From assembly GCA_964394665.1 (NCBI GenBank), contig CAYMYN010000018.1:34633-98632 (forward strand): a stretch of 64,000 nucleotides of DNA, written 5' to 3'. A model generated the notes under the pieces. It saw only the letters and a program-made list of their open reading frames with translations. It was not told the origin of the DNA and searched no databases. Shown one piece after another: positions 49,090-58,058 of this stretch (the stretch's first letter is position 1; every line of letters starts with the position of its first letter). Position numbers and translations under genes: made by a program. The DNA comes from CAYMYN01 sp964394665. GTDB taxonomy: Bacteria; Planctomycetota; UBA1135; GCA-002686595.

Positions 49090-50399
49090 CCGTCCCCGCG
49101 CTCCCAGCCCTCGCTCGGCAGGCCCCGCGCGGGAAGCCCCTGGGGAACGCGGCGTTCGGCGCCGGCGGCCGGCCCCAGGCGCCGGGGCGGCTCGGGCAGC
49201 GGGAAGGGGAAGACGTGGTGGGTTCCGGGCCCGCTGGCGATGCCGGTGAAGCTCGGCATCGAATGCAGCCCGATCGCGCCGTGGCAGGAGAAACAACTCG
49301 CGCCGCGCGGGAACAGGGTCGGGGGCCCCGGGCGCGCGAGGGGGTCCTCGCCGTGGGTGCCGAAGCTCGAGAGCAGGAGCTCATCGGGACTCACCGCGCG
49401 CAGGGCGCGTCGCCCGGCGAAGGCCGCGGCGCGGTCGAGCTCGAACTCCTCGCCGGTCTGGTACTCGGCCCAGAACTGCGGCGCGAAGGGGTCGGTCGCC
49501 GGTCCTTCGGGGTCGAGGGACCACACCAGCGCGTCGGTGCGCGGGAAGGTGCGCAGTTGCACGAGCTCCACGAGTTCGCTGGGCGCCGCCATGCCGGCCG
49601 CCGTGACGTGCACCGCGCGGCGCACGAGGGCCACGCGCGTGCCCGGCGGCGGTTGGAGCAGATCGGAAGGGAGGAAGATCCCATTCTGCGAGCGGGTCGA
49701 GAGGGGGTGCGCGCGGAGCTGCGCGAGGTACTCCTCGCCCGCCGCGCGGCCGCTGGGGAGGCGCAGGTGCACCTCGAAGGTCGAACGCGCGCCGAAGTGC
49801 GAAACGTGGGCGCTCGCCAGCGCTCGCTCCGGCCGATCGAGGTCCGCGAGCGCGATCCACGGCCCCCGCGCGTCCTGGGACAGCAGCAGCTCGCGCAACC
49901 CCTGCTCCTCGCGGGCCAACAACCCGCGCGCGGCGGCGTTGGCCGCGGCCAGCTCCTCCGGCTGCAGGGCCAGGACCCGCATGGCGCGCGCACTGCGATC
50001 CCGCAGACGCCGCGCGGACTCGGCGTCGCGGCCCTGGCCCAGGGCGCGCTCCGCCGCCCAGTCGTGGAGCGCCCACACGTCCCGCTGCAGGACCAGGCGC
50101 GCCAGCGGGGTCGCCGCGCGCCCTGCATCCGCTTCGCGCAGGGCCTGCGCGAGCTCCGCCGCCCGTTCGTCCTCGAGCGGCCAGGTGCTGCGCGGGAAGA
50201 GCAGCGGGTCGAGGACCGCCGTTCCGTGCAGCGACCCCACGCCATCCCGGCGGTGGAACAACGCGCGGTGCAGGCGATTGAACGGATGCTCGCGCTGCGT
50301 GGCGTACGGGCCAGAGGGCTCCGCCTGGGGCGGCTCTCCATCCGCCCACCAGGCGCACAGGCCGATCAGCAGGCCCGCGGAAACGCGCAGCACTCTCAT
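49086..50399 (-). CDS. Exported protein with a single c-type heme site
   Basis: The 437-residue product has an N-terminal signal (about 1-20) and a single heme-binding CFSCHG near residue 369, in the context FPRGASCFSCHGAIGLHSMP. The region before it is mostly helical, followed by strands, and shows no other recognisable domain. Planctomycetes encode many proteins with an isolated CxxCH near the C-terminus, thought to act in periplasmic electron transfer. It follows the antiporter gene by 48 nt on the same strand. Function is unknown beyond probable cytochrome c type. Confidence 0.75.
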   Translation of the reverse strand: MRVLRVSAGLLIGLCAWWADGEPPQAEPSGPYATQREHPFNRLHRALFHRRDGVGSLHGTAVLDPLLFPRSTWPLEDERAAELAQALREADAGRAATPLARLVLQRDVWALHDWAAERALGQGRDAESARRLRDRSARAMRVLALQPEELAAANAAARGLLAREEQGLRELLLSQDARGPWIALADLDRPERALASAHVSHFGARSTFEVHLRLPSGRAAGEEYLAQLRAHPLSTRSQNGIFLPSDLLQPPPGTRVALVRRAVHVTAAGMAAPSELVELVQLRTFPRTDALVWSLDPEGPATDPFAPQFWAEYQTGEEFELDRAAAFAGRRALRAVSPDELLLSSFGTHGEDPLARPGPPTLFPRGASCFSCHGAIGLHSMPSFTGIASGPGTHHVFPFPLPEPPRRLGPAAGAERRVPQGLPARGLPSEGWERGDG

Positions 50400-50447
50400 C
50401 GCGCCCCAGCCTATCGCCCGCGCAGCGCTCAGTGCGTAACGGGCCGG

Positions 50448-52724
50448 TCACGGGGCCGTCGGCCCGGTTCCGCCGCCCACGGTCGGAACGGGTTGGGGGT
50501 CGATCAGGGCCCCGATGTGGCGCGCCTTGTCCATGTCCGCGAGCACCAGCAGGGCGTCGTCCGCGCGGATCTCGGTCTGGCCTCCCGGGACGACGAACTC
50601 GCCGCCGCGCGAGATCGCGATCACGAGGGATCCGTGGGGCAGGTCGAGCTCGGCCAGGCGCTTGCCGAGAACCGGCGAGGTGGCCGGGACGTGCAGCTCG
50701 ACCACCCGCGTCGGGGAGCCGAACGGCTCCTGTTCCCCGCGCCGCGCGTCGATCACGAGCGCCTCGGCCTCGATCGCGCTGACTCCGCAGGCCAGCAGCA
50801 TGGCGCGCGCCATCGCGTAGGCCAGCTCGACTTCGCCCTGCACGCAGCGCGTGCGCGGGAGCACGCTCAGGGCGTTGCGCAGCGAATCGTGGTGGACGCG
50901 GGCGATGACATCGATGCGCGGATTCAGGCGGCGCGCGTTGTCGATGGCCCGGCGCGCGGCCACCGGTTGCGGCGTGGTGACGAGCAGGACCCGCGCGTCC
51001 TGGATGCGCGCGCGCCGGAGCAGCTCCGGGTCCTCTCCGTCCCCGTGCAGGACGTGCACCCCCCGTTGCTGAAGGGTCGTCGCAGTGGTGAGGTCTTGCT
51101 CGATGACGACGAAAGGCAGCCGCCGGTGGTGCAGGAACCCGGCGAGCACGCTCCCGACGCTGCCGTGGCCGAGCAGCACGACGTGATCGCGGGACGGCTC
51201 CTCGTCCACCGCCGGGGACCGATCGCTGGGCCCGACGTCGAGCACGCGCGTCGCCGGCTCCTCGCTTGCGGGGGGCCGGTCGAAGGGATCCAGCAGGGCG
51301 GCGCGCACCTCGGCTTCGTCCGCGGGCCGGGCGAGGATCGTCACCTGGTCCCAGCCGAGCAGCCGCGTGTCGCTGGTCGGAGCCACGACCCCGTGGCCGC
51401 GCGTGACCAGGGTCAGGATCGCGCCCGGCGGCAGCGAGAGGTCCCGGATGCGGGGGCCGGGTCGACCGCGTGGATCGGGCAGGTCGACCACGATCAGGTC
51501 GAGGTCGCTGTGCGCCATCGTCACCAGTTCGAGCCCGTAGCGCGGTTGCGGCCGCGAGGGCACCGAGAGGCGCAGCCAGCGCGCCAGCGTTCCGAGGGTC
51601 GACCCCTGGATCGCGACCGAGAGGATCACGGCGAAGAACACCATGTTGAACACGTCCTGCCCGGCCGGCAGACCGGCGGCCATCGGGTAGGTCGCGAGCA
51701 CGATCGGCACGGCCCCGCGCAGGCCCGCCCAGGACATGAAGTGGCGCTCCCGGGCGCTGAAGCCCATCCCGAGCGTCCCGATCCAGACCGCCGCCGGCCG
51801 GGCGACGAAGGTCAGCACTCCGAACAGGACGAGCCCGTCGATCCACAGGTCGCCCCACTGGCTCGGGAAGACCAACAGCCCCATCATCACGAACACGCCG
51901 ATGTTCGCGATCATCGACAGGGCCGCCGAGAAGTTGCGCACGCCCTGCTGGTAGATGAAGCGCCGGTTCCCCATCACCAGGCCGGCCGTGAAGACCGCCA
52001 GCATGCCGCTGGCCCGCGCGAGCTCGGTCAGGCCGTAGGTCAGCAGCACCACGGCGATCAGCAGCACGTAGTAGTAGCCGCGGTCCTGCGGGTTGAGCCG
52101 GTCGAAGACCGCCAGCGCCAGGCGCGCCATCAACCAGCCCACGAGCGGCCCGGCGACGAACTTCCAGGCGAAGACCGGCAGGAGCATCCAGCCCAGGCTC
52201 GACTCGCTGGTCAGGCTCTCGACGACCACCAGGGTCATCAAGATCGCCATCGGGTCGTTGGCCGCGCTCTCGAGCTCGATCGTCGATGAGAGCCGCGAAG
52301 GGAGGGATTTGCGGCGCAGGATCGAGAAGGTCGCCGCGGCATCGGTCGAGGAGATCACCGCCGCGAGCAGCAGGGATACCTCGAAGGACCAGCCCAACCC
52401 CAGGCGCAGGACGTAGAAGGTCGCCCCCGCGGTCAGCGCGACGCCCAGGGTGGCCATCACGCCGGCGGGCAGGGCTACGGCCCGGAGCACGCTGCGCTTG
52501 GTCGCCAGACCGCCCTGGAAGAGGATGAAGATCAGGCTCGCGTTGGCGACCTCGTTGGCCAGCTCCACGTCCTCGAAGGGCCAGAGGCCGAGGACGTCGC
52601 CCCCCGCCAGCAGCCCGAGCCCGAGGGCGACGAGGATGACCGGCACGCCGAAGCGATCGAGCCAGACGGCCGCCAAGACCACACCCAGGAGCAGCAGGGG
52701 TCCGACGAGGTATAGAGTCTCCAT
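50448..52724 (-). CDS. K+(Na+)/H+ antiporter with C-terminal RCK (TrkA-N/TrkA-C) domains
   Basis: The 758-residue protein combines a CPA-type exchanger with nucleotide-sensing domains. Residues 1-390 hold about 12-13 helices, including ISSTDAAATFSIL and IELESAANDPMAI, the region of the ion-binding aspartates in NhaP-type proteins. A cytoplasmic TrkA-C-like segment (about 400-475) follows, with LSLPPGAILTLVTRG as in CvrA/NhaP2. Then comes a full Rossmann TrkA-N domain with VVLLGHGSVGSVLA (about 510-523), and a last TrkA-C domain with EIRADDALLVLAD. It should exchange K+ or Na+ for protons across the inner membrane under control of nucleotides. It lies 100 nt downstream of the ApaH-like gene. 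Confidence 0.92.
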   Translation of the reverse strand: METLYLVGPLLLLGVVLAAVWLDRFGVPVILVALGLGLLAGGDVLGLWPFEDVELANEVANASLIFILFQGGLATKRSVLRAVALPAGVMATLGVALTAGATFYVLRLGLGWSFEVSLLLAAVISSTDAAATFSILRRKSLPSRLSSTIELESAANDPMAILMTLVVVESLTSESSLGWMLLPVFAWKFVAGPLVGWLMARLALAVFDRLNPQDRGYYYVLLIAVVLLTYGLTELARASGMLAVFTAGLVMGNRRFIYQQGVRNFSAALSMIANIGVFVMMGLLVFPSQWGDLWIDGLVLFGVLTFVARPAAVWIGTLGMGFSARERHFMSWAGLRGAVPIVLATYPMAAGLPAGQDVFNMVFFAVILSVAIQGSTLGTLARWLRLSVPSRPQPRYGLELVTMAHSDLDLIVVDLPDPRGRPGPRIRDLSLPPGAILTLVTRGHGVVAPTSDTRLLGWDQVTILARPADEAEVRAALLDPFDRPPASEEPATRVLDVGPSDRSPAVDEEPSRDHVVLLGHGSVGSVLAGFLHHRRLPFVVIEQDLTTATTLQQRGVHVLHGDGEDPELLRRARIQDARVLLVTTPQPVAARRAIDNARRLNPRIDVIARVHHDSLRNALSVLPRTRCVQGEVELAYAMARAMLLACGVSAIEAEALVIDARRGEQEPFGSPTRVVELHVPATSPVLGKRLAELDLPHGSLVIAISRGGEFVVPGGQTEIRADDALLVLADMDKARHIGALIDPQPVPTVGGGTGPTAP

Positions 52725-52824
52725 GGAGCGTGTGCCGCGGTCTCGGCCCTAGCGTAGAAAGGCGACCGCCCTTCGCGTACGTCCTCTCTGGGCTTCGAGC
52801 CCGATCCGCGGCGCGCTCCGCCGG

Positions 52825-53547
52825 TCAGAACTCGGCGTAGCGGCGCGCGGCGGGCACGGAGACGAGCCGGTCCTCGTCGGGTAGCCAGGCGGAGAGGCGG
52901 CCGCCCCAGACGCAACCGGTGTCGAGGCCGACGGTGCGCGGGCGGCGCACGAGGCCGGCCTGGGACCAGTGGCCGAAGACGGCCGTGCGGGACTCACCGG
53001 CGCGTTGCTCCCAGAACTCGTACCAGGGCTGGAAGGGCGGAGGGGGCGGCGGGTCGCCCTCGCAGACGCACTGGCCACGTTCGTCGCAGAAACGCACGCG
53101 CGTCGCGAACTCGGTGCGGGGATCGGGGGCGCGCGGGTCGAGGCCGGTGAGCGCGGCGACCGGGTCGGGCCAGGTGGGGCTGAGCCCGGCGTGCACGAGC
53201 ACGACGTCGGGCCAGGCGCGCACGAAGGGTCGCGCGGCGAGCCACTCACAGAGCTCGTCGCGGTCGTCGGCGGCCAGCACGGGCAGCAGCGTGTCGCGTT
53301 TGCCGAGCGCGCGCGTGCCCTCGACCACCCGCAGCAGGTGCTGGTCGTGGTTGCCGAGCACGCCGCCGGCATGCAGGTCGCGGCACAGGCGCAGCACGCC
53401 CAGCGAATCCGGCCCGCGGTTCACGAAGTCGCCGACCACGTGCAACTCGTCGGCGAGGGGCTCGAAGCGCAGCGCCTCGAGCAGCCGCTCGAGCTCCTCG
53501 CGGCAGCCCTGCACGTCCCCGACGAAGATCCTGCGGCGCGTGTCCAT
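52825..53547 (-). CDS. Calcineurin-like phosphoesterase, ApaH-type (diadenosine tetraphosphatase-like)
   Basis: The 240-residue enzyme shows all five metal-site motifs of the PPP/ApaH family in order: VGDVQG (9-14), GDFVNRG (39-45), GNHDQH (65-70), LVHAGLS and VFGHWSQAG. The spacing and small size match symmetric Ap4A hydrolases. These clear alarmone-like dinucleotides in the cytoplasm. A PPPPPP stretch near residue 163 is unusual and lies in a surface loop. It is the first gene after the sulfatase-like cassette on the same strand, with 78 nt between them; co-transcription is possible but no functional link is obvious. Confidence 0.9.
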   Translation of the reverse strand: MDTRRRIFVGDVQGCREELERLLEALRFEPLADELHVVGDFVNRGPDSLGVLRLCRDLHAGGVLGNHDQHLLRVVEGTRALGKRDTLLPVLAADDRDELCEWLAARPFVRAWPDVVLVHAGLSPTWPDPVAALTGLDPRAPDPRTEFATRVRFCDERGQCVCEGDPPPPPPFQPWYEFWEQRAGESRTAVFGHWSQAGLVRRPRTVGLDTGCVWGGRLSAWLPDEDRLVSVPAARRYAEF

Positions 53548-53625
53548 CGAGCCTCCCCCGTCCCGGTGCCCGGGCAGGTCCGCGCCAGGGTACTCCGGTC
53601 GCGGGGGACCCGCACGGCGGGACCG

Positions 53626-55590
53626 TCAGCGCCCGTCCTGGTCCTCGCCCGCGTACCCGACGGCCCGCAGCAGCTCGAGCGTCGCGGCGCCCGTGGCGCG
53701 CCGGCTGGGGACCAGGGGGGCCCAATGCGCGCGGTGGGCGCGCAGGCGTTCGAGCAGCGCCTCGACCCGTTCGGGGTCTTCCCGCGCGCGGTCGACGTGT
53801 TCGCCCGGATCGCGCGCGAGGTCGTAGAGCCGCGCGTCGCCCCGTGCGCCCAGGAGCGGCTCGCCGACGTGGGGCCGACCCTCGCTCGCCCAGTGCAGGC
53901 TGTCCGTCCGCGAACGCACACCCTCGATGGCCGTCATCTCGCTCGCGCCCCACAGACCCTTGCGCGTGCTGTAGAAGACGTCGCGCGCGGGAACCCGCTC
54001 CGGGCGCCCGAGGTCGAAGGCATCCGTCGCGGCGGGGAGCTCGGTTCCGCCCAGGCGCGCCAGGGTCGGCGCCACGTGGCGGTTCGAGACCGCTGTCGCG
54101 ACGCGCACGCCGCGCGGGATGCCGGGGCCGGCCAGGACCAGCGGCACGCGCACCAACTCGGGGTGCAGGCTGTGCGCGTGGTCGTAGGTGCCGTGGTCGA
54201 GCAGCTCCTCGCCGTGGTCGCTGGTGTAGGCGACGACGGTCGTCTCCCCGAGCCCGAGCTCGTCCAGGAGATCGAGCAATGTCCCGAGCCAGTGGTCACC
54301 GCTGGCGACGCAGGCGTCGTAGACGTCGGAGATCCACGCCGCGGCCGCGTCCGGCGCCGCGCGATCGAGCGGGCCGCGGCTCGCCGGCGGCGCGAGCAGC
54401 CGCGCGCGCGTGGCGCCCAGCAGCCGTTCGTAGCCGTCGGCGGGGAACCCCGGCGGCGGCGCGAGCCCCAGGCGCGCGAGCTCGGCCGGCAGCGGGTTGT
54501 GCGGCGTGTGGGGATCGACGAGGTGCAGGTAGAGGAAGAACCGCGCTCCGGCGTGGGCCCGCACCCACTCGAGCACGGCGGGCATGACCTCCGCTCCGTC
54601 GGTGAAGCGGCGCGTGGCGTCGAAGCGCTCGAAGCCCTGTTGGAAGTTGCGCGCGGGGGTGACGAGCGGATTGGCGCTGAAGCCGCCGGTGGCGTAGCCG
54701 CGCTCCCCGAGCACCTCGGCCAGGGTCTGGAGCGGGTACCCCAGCCAACACTCCCGATGGCTCGTGACGCCGTGCCCCGCGGGCGGCAGGCCGGTGAGGA
54801 TCGAAGCGGTCGCGGGCCAGGTCCAACTCGAGGTGGCGAAGGCCTGCTCGTAGAGCACGCCGCGCGCGGCCAGGCGCGCCAGGTGCGGCGTCGTCGGCCG
54901 CGCGTAGCCGTAGGCGCTCGTGCGATCGACGCGCTGGGTGTCCATCACGACCAGCACGAGGTTCGGCGCGTCCGCCCGCGCGCGGGCGCGGGGTTTCTGG
55001 GCCCGGCGCTCGAGGGTCAGGCCGCCGAAGCCCGCCAGGGCCTCGCCGGGCGCGAGGGACTCGAGGCCCTCGGCGCGCGTCGCGAGCGAGAGGCGCGCGC
55101 CGGCGGGGGCCTCGAGCCCCTGGTCCCCGCCGACCCAGGCCCACTCCGAGCCGTCGCCCGGCCCGGGCCGGCCGCGGCGCGCCTCGACGCGCAGGCTGCG
55201 CTCGTGAACCAGCCGGCCGTCGACGCGCAGCTCGAAGTGCAGCGTGGCTGCGCCGCCGGGCGGCAGGCGCCGCGCCAGGGAGACGTCGACCCCCGAGGCC
55301 GCGCGCAGGCGCAGCGCGCCGCGGTCCGCCGGCAGGACGAGCTCGACCCGCGCGGGCGGCGGCAGGACGAGCGCGGGCAGGTCTCCGCCGTCGGCGTAGG
55401 GGTCGATGGAGGTCGCCAGCGCGCCGCGCCGCGGCCCGTCGCCCGCGCGCGCCTCGCGCACCTCCCAGCCCACGCCGTCCTCGAGCAGGTCGAGCTCGAG
55501 CACGCGCACCTCGCCCGGCGGGGGCAGGGCGGGCGCGCAGGCCGCGGCGCCGGCCAGGGCGAGCAGCAGGGCCCACGCGCGGGCCTTCAT
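53626..55590 (-). CDS. Sulfatase-superfamily lipoprotein with Thr at the nucleophile position (third of a cassette)
   Basis: The 654-residue product starts with a lipoprotein-like leader (LALAGAAACAP). Residues 25-200 form a beta-rich module shared with its two upstream paralogues (DLPALVLPPPARVELVLPA, LRAASGVD, GFGGLTLER). The alkaline-phosphatase-superfamily domain follows from about 210, with LVLVVMDTQRVDR, SSWTWPATASILTG, LHLVDPHTPH and AYTSDHGEEL as metal-site elements. Classical sulfatases have C/S-x-P-x-R at the nucleophile. Here it is TWPAT, so Thr is the probable nucleophile and no formylglycine can form. Such Thr-type enzymes act as phospho- or sulfo-hydrolases or transferases. It overlaps its upstream neighbour by 4 nt. 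Confidence 0.88.
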   Translation of the reverse strand: MKARAWALLLALAGAAACAPALPPPGEVRVLELDLLEDGVGWEVREARAGDGPRRGALATSIDPYADGGDLPALVLPPPARVELVLPADRGALRLRAASGVDVSLARRLPPGGAATLHFELRVDGRLVHERSLRVEARRGRPGPGDGSEWAWVGGDQGLEAPAGARLSLATRAEGLESLAPGEALAGFGGLTLERRAQKPRARARADAPNLVLVVMDTQRVDRTSAYGYARPTTPHLARLAARGVLYEQAFATSSWTWPATASILTGLPPAGHGVTSHRECWLGYPLQTLAEVLGERGYATGGFSANPLVTPARNFQQGFERFDATRRFTDGAEVMPAVLEWVRAHAGARFFLYLHLVDPHTPHNPLPAELARLGLAPPPGFPADGYERLLGATRARLLAPPASRGPLDRAAPDAAAAWISDVYDACVASGDHWLGTLLDLLDELGLGETTVVAYTSDHGEELLDHGTYDHAHSLHPELVRVPLVLAGPGIPRGVRVATAVSNRHVAPTLARLGGTELPAATDAFDLGRPERVPARDVFYSTRKGLWGASEMTAIEGVRSRTDSLHWASEGRPHVGEPLLGARGDARLYDLARDPGEHVDRAREDPERVEALLERLRAHRAHWAPLVPSRRATGAATLELLRAVGYAGEDQDGR

Positions 55591-58058
55591 CGCGGGGGAT
55601 CCTCGCCGGCGCTCGGGTCGCGCGGGGACTCCGCGCCCCCCGCGCCGATGTAGCCGATGTCGCGCAGCATGCGCTCCGATCCGCTGCCCACGCCCAGGCG
55701 CACCGCGCGTCCCACCGAACGTGCCCGCGCATGGTGGGCGAGCATGCGCTCGACCAACGCGCGCCCCTCCGCGGGTCGCTCGCGGGCCAGGTCCCGGTGG
55801 TGCTGCGGGTCGCTCGGGAGATGGAAGAGCTTGAAGTCGCCGGACGGGTCGGTCGCGGGCGCGCCCCAGGGCCGGCCCTTGGGCGCGTAGTGCACCTCCC
55901 ACTCGCCCTCGATCATGCCGTAGATCTCCATCTGCGCCCGTCCCTTCCACCAGCCCTGGTGGGTCGAGAAGAGGATCGGCTCGTCGGGGATCGCCGCGGG
56001 GTCGTAGAGCAACAGGGGGCCGAGCGGGCCGAAGGCGGGGTCGGGCGCGCCCGTCTCGCCGCTGCGCGTCGGCATCTCGGCGCCCGCGAAGGCGGCCAGG
56101 GTCGGCGCCAGGTGGCGGTTCGAGACGCGCACCGCGCTGCGCCCCACGGGGATGCCCGGCCCGGCGAGGATCAGGGGCGCGCGGGTGAGCTCGGGGTGCA
56201 ACGAGACGCCGTGGGTCACGAGGCCATGGTCGAGGATCTCCTCGCCGTGGTCGCTGGTGAAGACCACGATCGTGCGTTCCTCGAGGCCCAGGTCCGCGAG
56301 CAGGCCGAGGATACGGCCGACGAACTGATCGGAGGTGAAGACCGCCGCGTCGTACTCACGGTTCATGTACTCGCGGTGCGCGGCGGGCACGAGCTCGTCG
56401 GTCAGGAGCTCGCCCAGAGGTCCGTGGCCCGTGCCGCGCAGCAACATCGAGTGGTAGTCGGCGATGCCCTGGGGCGGAAAACCCGGCGGCGGTTCGCCCA
56501 GGTCGAACAGCGCGCGGGCCTCGGGGCTGGGCTCGTAGCTCCAGTGCGGATCGACCAGGTGCAGGTAGAGGAAGAACCGATCGCGGCGGTGCATGCGCAG
56601 CCAGGCCGAGATGCGCTCCATCACCTGCGGGGTCTTGCGGAAGGTGGGCGCCGAATCGAACAGCTCGAAGCCTTGGTCGAAGTTCTTGTCGGGGACGATC
56701 AGCGGATTGCAGGTGAAGGCCGCGGTCGTGTACCCCCGCTCGCCCAGGACCTCGGCCAGGGTCGTGATCTTGCCGTCGAGGTAACACGAGCCGTCGCTCG
56801 TCACCTGGTGGGCCTCGGGCACGAGGCCGGTCAGGATCGAAGCCGTCGCCGGCCAGGTCCAGCTCGAGGTCGCGTAGGCCTCGTCGAAGACCAGCCCGCG
56901 CGCGCCCAGGGCATCCAGGTTGGGCGTGGTGGGCAACCCGTAGCCGTGGAGCGACATGCGGTCCGCGCGCAGGGTGTCCATCACGATCAGCAGCACGTTG
57001 GGCGTCTCGGGCGAGGACGTGGCGCGCGGGCGCTCGACCTCGCGCTCCAGCACCAGCTCGCCGAAACCCAGGCGCAGGGGCGCGCCTGCGTCCGGTCCGC
57101 GCTGCTCGATGCGCGTGCGCAGCACGATCTCGCCGCCCGCCGGTACGCGCACGCCGCGGCCGGGAAGGCGTTGCCAGGCGAGCTCGCCCTCGAAGTCCGG
57201 GCCGAGCACCAGTTCCTGGTCGAGCACGACCCGCCCGTCGACCTCGATCTCGAAGCCCACGCGGGTCGCGAGCCCCTCGCGCGCGAGCCGGCGCTGCGAG
57301 CGGTGGTCGACGCCCGCGGAGGCGCGCAGGAACAGGCCCTCAGCCTCGGCGGGCACGCGGATGCGCACCTCGGCCGGCGGGGGCATGACCAGGGCGGGCA
57401 GGTCGCCGCCATCGACGCGGTAGTCGAGAGAGGGCGTCACCACGCCGAGCATCACCGGCGCGTCGTCGCGTTGGCGCGCGGCGCGCCACAGCTCGGGCTC
57501 GAAGGCCAGCTCGTGCACCCGCACGCGCACCGTGCGCGTGGGCGGGAGGCGCGAGAAGGCCAGCGCGAAGCCCAGCGGCGCGAGCAGCGCGAGCGCCGCG
57601 CCGAAGACCAGGGCCGGAGCGGAGGCCAGGAGGCGCCGGGTCGTCTGCGCGCGCGCGAGCAGGACCAGCGACGTCGCGCCCAGGAGGGCCACGACCGCCA
57701 GCACCTGGAGCGCGAGCCGGCCGCGCTCGCTGCTCCAGTGCGGCACGTAGTAGGCCTCGTCCACCGGCCATCCACAGAGCACCGACAGCAGGAGCGTGCT
57801 CGCCAGGAGCGCGCCGAGGGCGCGCGCCCAGCCCCGCGAACGGGCCGCCCAGAAGCCCAGGGCCGCGGCCGCCGCGCCGAACGTCCAGGCATGGGCGGCG
57901 CCGCGCCCGAGGTCGTCGGCGATGCGCCACAGCACGACGCCGGCGTCCTCCCCGCGTTCGTGGTGGCCGATCACGAACAGGATCGCGACCCGGCCCAGGA
58001 GCAGGAGTCCAGCGGTGAAGAGCGCGAGGCCGAGCAGCGCTCGCCCGGAGCGGCTCAT
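55587..58058 (-). CDS. Membrane sulfatase-superfamily protein with Thr at the nucleophile position (second of a cassette)
   Basis: This 823-residue protein has about five transmembrane helices in residues 1-175 (for example LLGLALFTAGLLLLGRVAI). The shared beta module (about 175-350) carries DLPALVMPPPAEVRIRVPA, LRASAGVD and LGFGELVLER. The catalytic domain shows VLLIVMDTLRADRMSLHGY, SSWTWPATASILTGL, LHLVDPHWSY and VFTSDHGEEILDHG. It ends with MLRDIGYIGAGG, the C-terminal LGYI-type motif seen in many superfamily members. The TWPAT site again predicts a Thr nucleophile. Its topology is like LtaS or EptA, with an extracytoplasmic catalytic domain on a membrane anchor. It is coupled to both neighbours by 4-nt overlaps. 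Confidence 0.9.
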   Translation of the reverse strand: MSRSGRALLGLALFTAGLLLLGRVAILFVIGHHERGEDAGVVLWRIADDLGRGAAHAWTFGAAAAALGFWAARSRGWARALGALLASTLLLSVLCGWPVDEAYYVPHWSSERGRLALQVLAVVALLGATSLVLLARAQTTRRLLASAPALVFGAALALLAPLGFALAFSRLPPTRTVRVRVHELAFEPELWRAARQRDDAPVMLGVVTPSLDYRVDGGDLPALVMPPPAEVRIRVPAEAEGLFLRASAGVDHRSQRRLAREGLATRVGFEIEVDGRVVLDQELVLGPDFEGELAWQRLPGRGVRVPAGGEIVLRTRIEQRGPDAGAPLRLGFGELVLEREVERPRATSSPETPNVLLIVMDTLRADRMSLHGYGLPTTPNLDALGARGLVFDEAYATSSWTWPATASILTGLVPEAHQVTSDGSCYLDGKITTLAEVLGERGYTTAAFTCNPLIVPDKNFDQGFELFDSAPTFRKTPQVMERISAWLRMHRRDRFFLYLHLVDPHWSYEPSPEARALFDLGEPPPGFPPQGIADYHSMLLRGTGHGPLGELLTDELVPAAHREYMNREYDAAVFTSDQFVGRILGLLADLGLEERTIVVFTSDHGEEILDHGLVTHGVSLHPELTRAPLILAGPGIPVGRSAVRVSNRHLAPTLAAFAGAEMPTRSGETGAPDPAFGPLGPLLLYDPAAIPDEPILFSTHQGWWKGRAQMEIYGMIEGEWEVHYAPKGRPWGAPATDPSGDFKLFHLPSDPQHHRDLARERPAEGRALVERMLAHHARARSVGRAVRLGVGSGSERMLRDIGYIGAGGAESPRDPSAGEDPPR

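Noticed and set aside
49215..52289. Plus-strand open frame of about 1024 codons opposite the antiporter and heme-protein genes
   Set aside because: The translation is rich in His, Arg, Gln and Gly without motifs, whereas the minus strand encodes clear families.
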